Below are positions 7,460-13,962 of a stretch of 27,277 nucleotides of DNA, one piece after another. The stretch lies in contig CAYVUI010000063.1 of NCBI GenBank assembly GCA_964454745.1, positions 1 through 27,277 on the forward strand, given 5' to 3'. Every line of letters starts with the position of its first letter. Positions within the stretch are counted from its first letter, which is position 1. The notes below the pieces were generated by a model. The model searched no databases and was not told the DNA's origin. It worked only from the letters and a program-made list of their open reading frames with translations. Source of the DNA: CAYVUI01 sp964454745 (GTDB lineage: Bacteria; Planctomycetota; Phycisphaerae; Sedimentisphaerales; Anaerohalosphaeraceae). Position numbers and translations under genes: made by a program.

Positions 7460-8677
7460 ATGGAACGGTATGAACTGACCTATCAGGCGGATACGAATAA
7501 ATATAGCGAGGCTTATAAAAGCTATTTAAAAGATACAGCCCATGGCAGGCTTGCTATAAATCGAGTTTTTTTTAGCGGTTTTGCCTACATAATAATCTTT
7601 AGTATTGCTGTTTCAAGTTTTGTCAGGGTTGGAAATGGAGATATTTTGGCCTATTTTGTATATGTTCTGATTGCTTTGGGATGGTTTTTTATTGGCAGAA
7701 TTTTTATTAAAAATAATGTACTTGGATATCTACGGAAGCTCTTTGCAAATTATGAAACATACACAATCAAAGTCTCCGTAGACGATGTGGGCATTGAATC
7801 AGATAGTTTCTCAGCTAAACGTTGCCTCAAGTGGCCTATGATAGAGTATATATCCAAGACAAAGCAAGTGATTCTTATAAAAGGCATGCTTCATGAATTA
7901 TTGATACCATTATATGCTTTTGAGAGTAATGAGCAATACCAAGACTTTTTTCAGATGATTTCTCAAAAACTTAACGAGGCAAAAAGCAAGGTAAAGCCTG
8001 ATGCCTATCAATCTACACGCCGGATTGCTTTTGATCTACGTATTGTTTCAATTTTTATGGGATTAGTTGGTTTATTTGTCATTTTTTTGTTATTCAATAG
8101 TGAATATACACCGTCTGAGGCCAAGCGGGATGAAACGGATCAGGTTCAAAAGCAAGTTCTCAATAACGTGGATCGTTTTTGGAAAGAGGCTCTTACCGAT
8201 CATGATTTGGATTATTTATACAGTATGCACACCACTTGGAATTTTCAAGATGAAGTTTCTCTCGATGATTTGAAGGATGCTGTGGGGTCTATTCAGGATT
8301 GCGTGGGAGAGTTTCGGGCAACTGAGCTTGTTCACTATGTGTACTCTCCCGATCCGAATGAAGTCAGTTATGTTATCATAACGATCGGAGAAAGGTCAGA
8401 TTATGCGGACGTGACCCTTCGGATCAGGGGAAGTGAAGGTCAATGTATGATCCGCTGCTTTATGGAGGATTGGTCGGATTGGCAACTGGCAGGGTTTGAA
8501 CTGATTGAACTGGTGGATATTGAGTTTAAAGTTACCCCTTTTGTCCCGGATGATGTTCGTGGGTTATTTTCAGAAGATTCCATTGCTGGCCAAAAGTTGA
8601 TAGAAGATGCTGAGTTGTCTTATCTTCTGGATTTGCTTTATCAACCTAAAGCATTATTGAACCATGGGGCTGATTAA
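7460..8677 (+). CDS. membrane protein with YcxB-like domain and extracytoplasmic C-terminal domain
   Basis: Protein of 405 residues. Two transmembrane helices (about 35-55 and 62-83) are followed by a small cytoplasmic domain (about 100-175) with the layout of YcxB-like domains: YTIKVSVDDVGIESDSFSAKRCLKWPMIEYI, a strand pair, then IPLYAFESNEQYQDFFQMI. A third helix (about 193-213) leads to a domain at about 230-355 (WKEALTDHDLDYLYSM ... WQLAGFELIEL) that has the rough look of an NTF2-like or DUF4019-type fold; that part is a guess. The start at 7460 is chosen for AGGGAG 7 nt upstream; the same frame also opens at a TTG directly after the previous stop. By eye it is AT-richer than panB downstream. 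YcxB-like domains have no established function. Confidence 0.75.
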   Translation: MERYELTYQADTNKYSEAYKSYLKDTAHGRLAINRVFFSGFAYIIIFSIAVSSFVRVGNGDILAYFVYVLIALGWFFIGRIFIKNNVLGYLRKLFANYETYTIKVSVDDVGIESDSFSAKRCLKWPMIEYISKTKQVILIKGMLHELLIPLYAFESNEQYQDFFQMISQKLNEAKSKVKPDAYQSTRRIAFDLRIVSIFMGLVGLFVIFLLFNSEYTPSEAKRDETDQVQKQVLNNVDRFWKEALTDHDLDYLYSMHTTWNFQDEVSLDDLKDAVGSIQDCVGEFRATELVHYVYSPDPNEVSYVIITIGERSDYADVTLRIRGSEGQCMIRCFMEDWSDWQLAGFELIELVDIEFKVTPFVPDDVRGLFSEDSIAGQKLIEDAELSYLLDLLYQPKALLNHGAD

Positions 8678-8735
8678 ATAATTCGAGCACTCTGTTTGAG
8701 TAGCTAAATCCTCAGAGGCCGGATAAATGGCTTGA

Positions 8736-8763
8736 TTGGCAAAAGCAGCGCAGGCGGTATAAT
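8736..8763 (+). promoter_or_regulatory. orphan promoter-like sequence
   Basis: TTGGCA (8736-8741) and TATAAT (8758-8763) 16 bp apart on the + strand, with no gene behind it before panB 515 bp away. A transcript from here to the hairpin at 8902-8922 would be about 150 nt. Confidence 0.4.
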
Positions 8764-8881
8764 CGTTACAGGCTTCCGGGTTTAACACTTCGATTTTGGT
8801 AGGTTTATCGGACGTTGCTGTTAAATGTTTGTCTGTATGTTGGAGTATGGGAGTGAAAATCGGCCGGGATGGAGAGGGAAG

Positions 8882-8922
8882 AATAGCGATATGCTATTAG
8901 GTATAGCTATTTGCTATTTTTT
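8882..8922 (+). terminator. tandem AT-rich hairpins, the second terminator-like
   Basis: AATAGC-GATAT-GCTATT (8882-8898) is followed by a near-copy, ATAGC-TATTT-GCTAT with a T-run (8903-8922). The stems are only 5-6 bp and AT-rich, so termination would be weak. It could end the 6842-8677 transcript or the putative transcript starting near 8770. Confidence 0.4.
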
Positions 8923-8975
8923 GTGAAGATAGGGGGTTTGTTAAGAGATGCCTTGAAAAACCGCGTTTGCGCAAT

Positions 8976-9050
8976 AAAAAAGCCAGATTCAATATTTCAG
9001 AACCTGGCTTCGGAGGAGGGTGATGAAAAGCTCTATATTTTGTATTTAAG
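8976..9050 (-). ncRNA. candidate small RNA with anti-Shine-Dalgarno-like C-rich motif and terminator
   Basis: On the minus strand TTGTTA (9079-9084) and TATAGT (9057-9062) are 16 bp apart. About 30 nt after the expected start is CCTCCTCC (complement of 9012-9019). It is followed at once by a 10-bp hairpin (arms 9000-9009 and 8981-8990) and a T-run, a good Rho-independent terminator. The product would be about 75 nt. A C-rich single strand beside a terminator hairpin is how several bacterial small RNAs bind ribosome sites. No RNA family is recognised. The + strand reading (hairpin then GGAGGAGG) is the alternative. Confidence 0.35.
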
Positions 9051-9209
9051 ATTTCAACTATAGTATCGAGCAAAATGCTAACAATACTTTAATAAAAGTA
9101 GCACTAAAAAAAATTATGTCAAATATTTTTTTGGGAAAAAGGTCAAAATTGTCCTGTCTGAACCAAAATCTAACATAATTATAAGATGTTCTGGGTCCAT
9201 ATATTTTCC

Positions 9210-9238
9210 TTGCTATTACTGTTGGCAGAAGGGATAAT
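9210..9238 (+). promoter_or_regulatory. promoter of panB
   Basis: TTGCTA (9210-9215) and GATAAT (9233-9238) are separated by 17 bp, 40 bp upstream of the panB ATG. Confidence 0.5.
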
Positions 9239-9278
9239 GGTTTCTTTAAACAGGACATGACAGATACGGAATAAAGAA

Positions 9279-10130
9279 ATGGACGGCAAAGTAACACTAT
9301 CGGACCTTCAGGCACGCAAAGAGCAGGGGGATAAGTTCTCGGTTTTGAGCTGCTATGATTATACGACGGCCCGGCTGGCGATGCAGACGGGGATTGAGAT
9401 GTTTTTGGTGGGCGATTCGGCGGCGCAGCATCAGCTTGGGATGGCCTCTACGCTGGGCGTGGGGATGGATTATATGGTTGCGATTACGGCGGCGGTTTCG
9501 CGGGCGGCCCGGGACCGGGTGGTGTGCGCGGATATGCCGTTTTTGTCGTACCAGACGGGGGTGCGCGACGCGATCCTTAACGCCGGACGGTTTATCACCG
9601 AGGCGGGTGCGGACATCGTGAAAGTGGAGGCGTCGGCAGCGCAACTGCCTGTTGTTAAGGCACTTGCGGATGCGGGTATTCCCGTGATGGCGCATATTGG
9701 CATTCGCCCGCAGTCGATTGCCAAAGCCAGCAGGCTAAAGGCCCAGGCGCGGGATACGGCGTCGGCGGCGGCGCTGATTGACCTTGCGGACCGTATGCTG
9801 GACGCGGGTGCGGATATGCTGCTGCTGGAAGGGGTTGCGCGGGAGGCGGCGGCGGTGATTACCGAGCGGTCGCCGGCGGCTGTGGTCAGTTGCGGGTCCG
9901 GGCCGGACTGCGACGGGCAGGTGCTGATCGTGCATGATATTTTGGGGTTATCTGACGGACCGCGGCCGAAGTTCGCGAAGGTGTTTGAGGATGTATCGGC
10001 TCCGATTGTCCGGGCGTTTGAGGCTTACGACCGGGATATCAAGAGCGGAATATTTCCGGATGACGGGCACAGTTATCACATGGAAAAGGATGCCCTGGAC
10101 GAGCTCAAGGAGCTTGGGAAGGAATCATGA
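9279..10130 (+). CDS. panB: 3-methyl-2-oxobutanoate hydroxymethyltransferase (ketopantoate hydroxymethyltransferase)
   Basis: First committed step of pantothenate (vitamin B5, CoA) synthesis: transfers a hydroxymethyl group from 5,10-methylenetetrahydrofolate to 2-oxoisovalerate, in the cytosol. The 283 residues match the usual length. The metal-ligand and catalytic positions of E. coli PanB are all present: Asp46 in VGDS, Asp85 in ADMPF, Lys115 and Glu117 in VKVE, His139 in AHIGI, Glu184 in LLLEGV. The signature DGQVLIVHDILGL is also present. Two usually conserved stretches differ: GDSLG-type is GDSAA here, and the late glycine-rich strand reads SCGSGPDCDG. It is therefore a divergent but probably active PanB. 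The ribosome site (GGA in ACGGAATAAAG) is modest. It heads a probable + strand transcript with a glycosyltransferase and a sialidase-like gene, which have no pathway link to it. coaX of the same CoA pathway lies 14 kb away on the other strand. Confidence 0.9.
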   Translation: MDGKVTLSDLQARKEQGDKFSVLSCYDYTTARLAMQTGIEMFLVGDSAAQHQLGMASTLGVGMDYMVAITAAVSRAARDRVVCADMPFLSYQTGVRDAILNAGRFITEAGADIVKVEASAAQLPVVKALADAGIPVMAHIGIRPQSIAKASRLKAQARDTASAAALIDLADRMLDAGADMLLLEGVAREAAAVITERSPAAVVSCGSGPDCDGQVLIVHDILGLSDGPRPKFAKVFEDVSAPIVRAFEAYDRDIKSGIFPDDGHSYHMEKDALDELKELGKES

Positions 10131-10210
10131 GGATTTGTGTTGATTTTGGGCTTTGGGTGTCCGATGTTAACGGAAAACTCACAGTTTGGCGTGAGCAGAT
10201 TCGAGGGTAA
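10127..10210 (+). CDS. possible 27-residue ORF overlapping the panB stop
   Basis: An ATG at 10127 overlaps the panB stop as ATGA, with AAGGA 5 nt upstream, an arrangement typical of translational coupling. The frame (MRICVDFGLWVSD...) ends at TAA 10208-10210, before the glycosyltransferase start. There is no similarity to judge by, and it could be chance. If translated, it would carry ribosomes toward the poorly supported start at 10228. Confidence 0.25.
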   Translation: MRICVDFGLWVSDVNGKLTVWREQIRG

Positions 10211-10227
10211 GTTACCGAATTGGAATT

Positions 10228-11394
10228 ATGGCTGAATTTGTAAATGAAAAAACGGCTCTGGAAGCGGTATTTCCGTCATCAGCGAAGGCGGGGCATGACC
10301 TTCGGCCGGTGTTTTTTGTCGATATCGCGACGATCGAAGAGTATGGGGACATTCTGCGTCGGCTTTTTGTGGGCCTGGCGAATAAGTCGTATCCGTGCTA
10401 CCTGGTGATTCCTCCGCAGGCGAGTGTGGGGCCGATTATCAGCCCGGCGGTGACGCTGGTGCGGTACCCGATTTACCAGCTTCCGTTTCTGGCGCGGCAG
10501 AACCGCAGGGCGCTGATCGAGCGGCTGGAGAAGTTCAAACCGAATATTCTGCACTGCCTGTGCGCGTCGAAGGAGAGTTTGACCCGGCAGATCGCAAAGG
10601 ATATGGATATTCCGTACGTGATGAGCTTTTTTGATGACCTGAACCGTATGGTGCGGCCGGGCTTTTCGGCGGGGCATTGCTATCGTCTTTTGGCGGGCAG
10701 TTCGCGGACGTGTGAACACCTCGAGAAGCTGTACCCGCGGTATGCCGAGCGGATCGAACGGGTGAACCCGGGTGTGTTCGTAGAGGACGAGACGGCGTGC
10801 TACCGCAATGACGAGCATGTGCCCAGTTTGCTGGTGCTGCACAGTTTGGACAGTATTAAGTCTTTCGCGGTGCTGCTGCAGGCGGTCAAGCACCTGGCGA
10901 TTGACGGGTACGAGTTTATCCTTGCGATTATGGGGCGGGGGCATGCCGAGAAGAAGCTGCACAAGCTGATCCATACGCTCGGGCTCGACCAGGTGGTGAC
11001 GGTGGTGCCGGAGATGCGGCCATTGCGGGATATTTTTCGGGGGACGGATATTTATATTCAGCTTGAGCCGGGCCGTAAGGACGCGACGCATTTGCTCGAG
11101 GCGCAGGCGGTGGGGATGGCGATTGCTGCTGCGGAGCCTTTTGCGTCGGAGGCGCTGTGTGATCATGAGACGGCGGTGTTGTTTGACGCGGATGATGAGC
11201 TGAATATTTACGGCAAGATCAAGTATTTGTTCGATTCGCGTGAACAGGCGCGGAAGATCGCGGCGGCAGGCCAGGAGTACCTGCGGGCGCATCATACGGT
11301 GTCAAACATGACCGAGCGGTTGATCGATACGTATTTAAAGGCGCTGGCTTGGTACCGCATGCAGACGGCGCCGGCGGAGCAAGAGGACGAGTAA
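10228..11394 (+). CDS. GT-B glycosyltransferase, family 4-like
   Basis: Glycosyltransferase of 388 residues with the two Rossmann-like halves of the GT-B fold. The N-terminal half (about 25-185) contains VFFVDIATIEEYGDILRRLF and FKPNILHCLCASKES. The C-terminal half (about 198-350) has SLLVLHSLDSIKSFAVLLQAV, EFILAIMGRGHAEKKLHKLIHTLGL and a donor-site segment DIYIQLEPGRKDATHLLEAQAVGMAIAAAE resembling the E-x7-E region of GT4 enzymes. It lacks a signal peptide, so it acts in the cytosol or at the inner membrane face on an unknown acceptor. The ribosome site is weak (TTGGAA). The stop is 17 bp from the next start, so it is cotranscribed with the sialidase-like gene. Class confident, substrate unknown. 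Confidence 0.85.
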   Translation: MAEFVNEKTALEAVFPSSAKAGHDLRPVFFVDIATIEEYGDILRRLFVGLANKSYPCYLVIPPQASVGPIISPAVTLVRYPIYQLPFLARQNRRALIERLEKFKPNILHCLCASKESLTRQIAKDMDIPYVMSFFDDLNRMVRPGFSAGHCYRLLAGSSRTCEHLEKLYPRYAERIERVNPGVFVEDETACYRNDEHVPSLLVLHSLDSIKSFAVLLQAVKHLAIDGYEFILAIMGRGHAEKKLHKLIHTLGLDQVVTVVPEMRPLRDIFRGTDIYIQLEPGRKDATHLLEAQAVGMAIAAAEPFASEALCDHETAVLFDADDELNIYGKIKYLFDSREQARKIAAAGQEYLRAHHTVSNMTERLIDTYLKALAWYRMQTAPAEQEDE

Positions 11395-11411
11395 ACATAA
11401 GTGAGGGTGCA

Positions 11412-12620
11412 ATGGAGTGCAGGATGAACATGAGGAAATTGAGCGTTTGGATGTACGTTGTTGTCTTTGCGGCGGGAATGCAGTTTGCCGCCTTTGCCGA
11501 AGAATCGGCGACGGCTGACGATGCGAATGCATATGTGTTTTCGCTCAAGACGATCTGTAAGACGCAGGAGTACTGCGGGTGGCCGACGGTGACAAAGGCC
11601 AGGGGAGGGACTCTTTTTGCGGTGTATTCCGGCGGTAGGCAGTGGCATGTCTGCCCCTTTGGCCGAATCGAGATCATTCATTCTTCAGATAACGGTAAGA
11701 CGTGGAGTGCCCCGAGGGTGTTGATCGATACGATCCTGGACGACCGGGATACCGGCATCGTGGAGACACAGAAGGGGACGCTGCTTGTTACGTGGTTTAC
11801 TTCCAGCTACTGGATCGACTGGTGGAAGAAGAACCTGCGAGATACGCAGGACCCCAATGAGCAGAAAAAGTGGCAGGAGATGCTCGACGAAATCGAGTCC
11901 GGAAATTACCGCTATGAATCGATCCGGGATGAGGTTCGTGATGCTTTTGAAACGGAGCCGTACCAGGTGGATCAGTGGCTTCTACGGTCCGAAGACGGGG
12001 GCAGGACGTGGTCGCAGCCGTATCGTGTGCCCTTGATGTCGCCGCATGGTTCGATTGTTTGTTCGGGCGGCGGGCTGCTGCTGGCGGGGAAAGACCCGGA
12101 CAGCAAGGTGGTCGGGGTCTATGAATCGCGGGATGACGGGCTCACGTGGCAGCGTCTGGGGGACATTGTTCCGATGGAGGGGCACGAGAGTTTGAAATAT
12201 CACGAGCTGCATATCGCCGAGGCCGCCGACGGCAGGCTGGTGGTGCATATCCGTAATCATAATGAGCCGTATTTTCATGAGACGCTGCAGAGTGAATCGA
12301 AGGACGGTGGCCGCACCTGGAGCCGGCCGCATTCAATTGGTGTGTTTGGGTTTCCGTCGCATTTGATTCGTTTAAAGGATGATACGCTGCTGATGACGTA
12401 CGGGAATCGGCGCGATCTTCGAGTGGAAGCGCGGATCAGCCGGGACAGCGGGGCGACGTGGTCGAAAAAGATGCGTGTCGCCGGGAAGCTGCATACGTGG
12501 GATTTTGGGTATCCTTCGACGGCTAAGCTCGATGACGGGAGGCTGGTGACGATCTGGTACGAAGTGCTGCCCGACTCACACAATGCGGTAATTCGCCAGG
12601 CGATCTGGAAGATTGATTGA
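11412..12620 (+). CDS. secreted sialidase-like BNR/Asp-box protein
   Basis: Exported protein of 402 residues with a six-bladed propeller pattern. Signal peptide at about 7-29 (KLSVWMYVVVFAAGMQFAAFA, cut before EES). Five Asp boxes are visible: SSDNGKTW (91-98), SEDGGRTW (193-200), SRDDGLTW (239-246), SKDGGRTW (296-303) and SRDSGATW (343-350). Arg76 (SGGRQWH), Arg281 (VHIRNHN) and Arg333/334 are candidates for the arginines that hold a carboxylate in GH33-type sialidases, but the classical RIP motif is not evident (GWPTVTKARGG instead). Activity could be on sialic acid or another acidic sugar, or absent. GAGGG lies 6 nt before the ATG at 11412; ATGs at 11424 and 11430 are possible. By layout it is related to the lipoprotein at 17068-18333. 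Confidence 0.85.
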   Translation: MECRMNMRKLSVWMYVVVFAAGMQFAAFAEESATADDANAYVFSLKTICKTQEYCGWPTVTKARGGTLFAVYSGGRQWHVCPFGRIEIIHSSDNGKTWSAPRVLIDTILDDRDTGIVETQKGTLLVTWFTSSYWIDWWKKNLRDTQDPNEQKKWQEMLDEIESGNYRYESIRDEVRDAFETEPYQVDQWLLRSEDGGRTWSQPYRVPLMSPHGSIVCSGGGLLLAGKDPDSKVVGVYESRDDGLTWQRLGDIVPMEGHESLKYHELHIAEAADGRLVVHIRNHNEPYFHETLQSESKDGGRTWSRPHSIGVFGFPSHLIRLKDDTLLMTYGNRRDLRVEARISRDSGATWSKKMRVAGKLHTWDFGYPSTAKLDDGRLVTIWYEVLPDSHNAVIRQAIWKID

Positions 12621-12817
12621 GGCAGAAAGGCGGGTGTTGCCTATTCGATAAAACCAGATTGCCCGCCCAACCCGAAAGGTGATGAAGGTGGTAATTCGCG
12701 GTATTGCCCGTGTATGTTTTACAATCCCTGTCTTTGTGAGAACACTCTCTCATTCGCATTGCAGCGACTTATTGAAATTCCTTGCTGTATCGGCCTGTCC
12801 CCCGTTTTTGCCTGCTT

Positions 12818-12876
12818 CATAAATAAAGGAGAGACGCTCGGGCCTTGACAAACGTCTCTCCTTCTGGAGGAGGAGG
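12818..12876 (-). ncRNA. hairpin with CCTCCTCC motif, second copy of the intergenic element
   Basis: Perfect 11-bp stem AAGGAGAGACG / CGTCTCTCCTT (12826-12836, 12853-12863) with a 16-nt loop, directly beside GGAGGAGGAGG (12866-12876). Read on the minus strand this is a CCTCCTCC block, a hairpin, then TTTATTTAT, the same order as at 8976-9019. A TATGAT -10 can be placed at the right distance upstream but no good -35. The layout repeats while the stem sequence differs, which argues for a conserved structure. Confidence 0.3.
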
Positions 12877-12998
12877 AAAGTAACTCTTGTTTTGTCTATC
12901 ATACATTTTTCTCTACGACAGTTTTGTCCGATTGTTTTGAAGAAAATTGTGGATTTTATCGGAATTTTTTTGAATTCGGGGTTTGAATTACAAAAAAA

Positions 12999-13011
12999 GG
13001 TACCTGACCCC
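12999..13011. repeat. REP-like GGTACCTGACCCC motif beside the prmC stop
   Basis: GGTACCTGACCCC, preceded by an A-run and followed by CTTTATT. As I recall, this motif and its complement GGGGTCAGGTACC recur in intergenic DNA of many planctomycete and deltaproteobacterial genomes as REP-like sequences. Only one copy is present here. On the minus strand it is followed by seven T residues and may also end the prmC transcript. Confidence 0.4.
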
Positions 13012-13012
13012 T

Positions 13013-13876
13013 TTATTTGCGGGCGAAGGCGATGCGGTCGTGGCCGGCGTGGTCTTTGTGGATGTGGATGTCCGTGTAATTGGCGTTTTGGAGCAGGTTT
13101 TGGACGGCAGGGCCGTTGCGGTAACCCATTTCGAGGATGAGGGCGGCTTTGGGTGTGAGGAATCCGGGGGCGGCCTGGATGATTTTTTCGATCCAATCGA
13201 GGCCTTCGGGGCCGGCCTTCAGGGCATGGGCGGGTTCGTAGTTTTTGACGTTGGGGTCGAGGTTTTCGTATTCGCTGTCGGTCACGTAGGGGGGATTGCT
13301 TACGATCAGGTCAAAGGTTTCGCTGGGCTCAATTGCGTCGAAGAGGTCGCCGGTCCGGGTTTCGATGCGGTCTTCAAGGCCGAGGGACTGGACGTTTTTC
13401 TGCGCGACGCGGATCGCCTTTTCGCTGATGTCGGTTGCAATGAGTTTGGCATGGGGTACGTTTTTGGTAATCGCGCCGGCGATGCAGCCCGAGCCGGTGC
13501 ACAGGTCGAGGACTCTGGGTTCGGGGGTATCGAGTGCCCGGAGAAAGTCGATTGCTTTTTCGACGAGCAGCTCGGTCTCCGGCCGGGGAATGAGGACATC
13601 GGGTGTCAGCGTAAAGCGGAGGGAGTAGAACTCGGTATGGCCGATGAGGTAGGCCAGGGGCTCGTGGGCCCCGCAGCGTTTGACCAGCGGGCGAAGGGTA
13701 TCGAGGTGCGAGGGGGCGACGGTTTTGTCGAAGTTGGCGTAGAGCATGATCCGCTGGGTGTCGAGGACGTGGGAAAGCAGCAGCTCTGCGCTTAGGCGCG
13801 GCGAGTCGATGCCCTTGTCGGTGAAGTATTCACTGACCCAGTCGAGCAGTTTTTTGATCGTCCATGTTTCGCTCAT
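13013..13876 (-). CDS. prmC: peptide chain release factor N5-glutamine methyltransferase
   Basis: Methylates the glutamine of the GGQ motif in release factors RF1 and RF2 using S-adenosylmethionine. The 287 residues match the family length. An N-terminal helical substrate-binding domain (about 1-85, with RLSAELLLSHVL and EPLAYLIGHTEFY) is followed by LIPRPETELLVE (95-106), the SAM-binding loop LDLCTGSGCIA (123-133) and the catalytic NPPYV (194-198), which binds the glutamine amide. The frame stays open upstream to 14035, but MSETW at 13876 gives the correct domain start; the longer version would overlap asnS. The ribosome site is weak (GGAACC). It follows asnS by 86 bp on the same strand, so all three genes of this set serve translation. 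Confidence 0.93.
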   Translation of the reverse strand: MSETWTIKKLLDWVSEYFTDKGIDSPRLSAELLLSHVLDTQRIMLYANFDKTVAPSHLDTLRPLVKRCGAHEPLAYLIGHTEFYSLRFTLTPDVLIPRPETELLVEKAIDFLRALDTPEPRVLDLCTGSGCIAGAITKNVPHAKLIATDISEKAIRVAQKNVQSLGLEDRIETRTGDLFDAIEPSETFDLIVSNPPYVTDSEYENLDPNVKNYEPAHALKAGPEGLDWIEKIIQAAPGFLTPKAALILEMGYRNGPAVQNLLQNANYTDIHIHKDHAGHDRIAFARK

Positions 13877-13962
13877 TGTTGTGGTTCCATACGCTTTCTG
13901 CCGGGCGGTCGTTTTCGTCCTGATTAGGGACGTGTTCCTCATTTTGATGTTGCGTTTACGGT

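Larger units (their letters stand above)
8678..9278. other. 600-bp gene-free region between the YcxB-like gene and panB
   Basis: No convincing protein gene. It holds a plus-strand promoter-like pair (8736-8763), two small tandem hairpins (8882-8922), a minus-strand hairpin terminator (8976-9009) next to a GGAGGAGG block, and the panB promoter (9210-9238). From about 8970 to 9250 it is very AT-rich. A 33-codon + strand frame at 8825-8926 lacks a ribosome site and is probably chance. Confidence 0.6.
12621..13012. other. roughly 390-bp gene-free region between convergent transcription units
   Basis: It separates the + strand sialidase-like gene from the - strand prmC. It contains a GGCGGG/CCCGCC pairing (12630-12669) without a T-run, the 11-bp hairpin and GGAGGAGGAGG block at 12818-12876, and a REP-like motif at the prmC stop (12999-13011). 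A 46-codon + frame at 12682-12822, with AAAGG just upstream, is possible but unsupported. Confidence 0.6.

Noticed and set aside
12630..12669. GGCGGG/CCCGCC pairing as a terminator for the sialidase-like gene
   Set aside because: The loop is long and no T-run follows, so it does not meet the pattern of a Rho-independent terminator.
12682..12822. 46-codon + strand ORF with AAAGG before its ATG
   Set aside because: Only the ribosome site speaks for it. Composition and position give no support, so it is not listed as a gene.
12750..13196. Minus-strand frame of 148 codons overlapping the end of prmC and the hairpin
   Set aside because: Mostly an off-frame reading of prmC. The last 50 codons (from MIDKTRV) have no good ribosome site and run through the hairpin.
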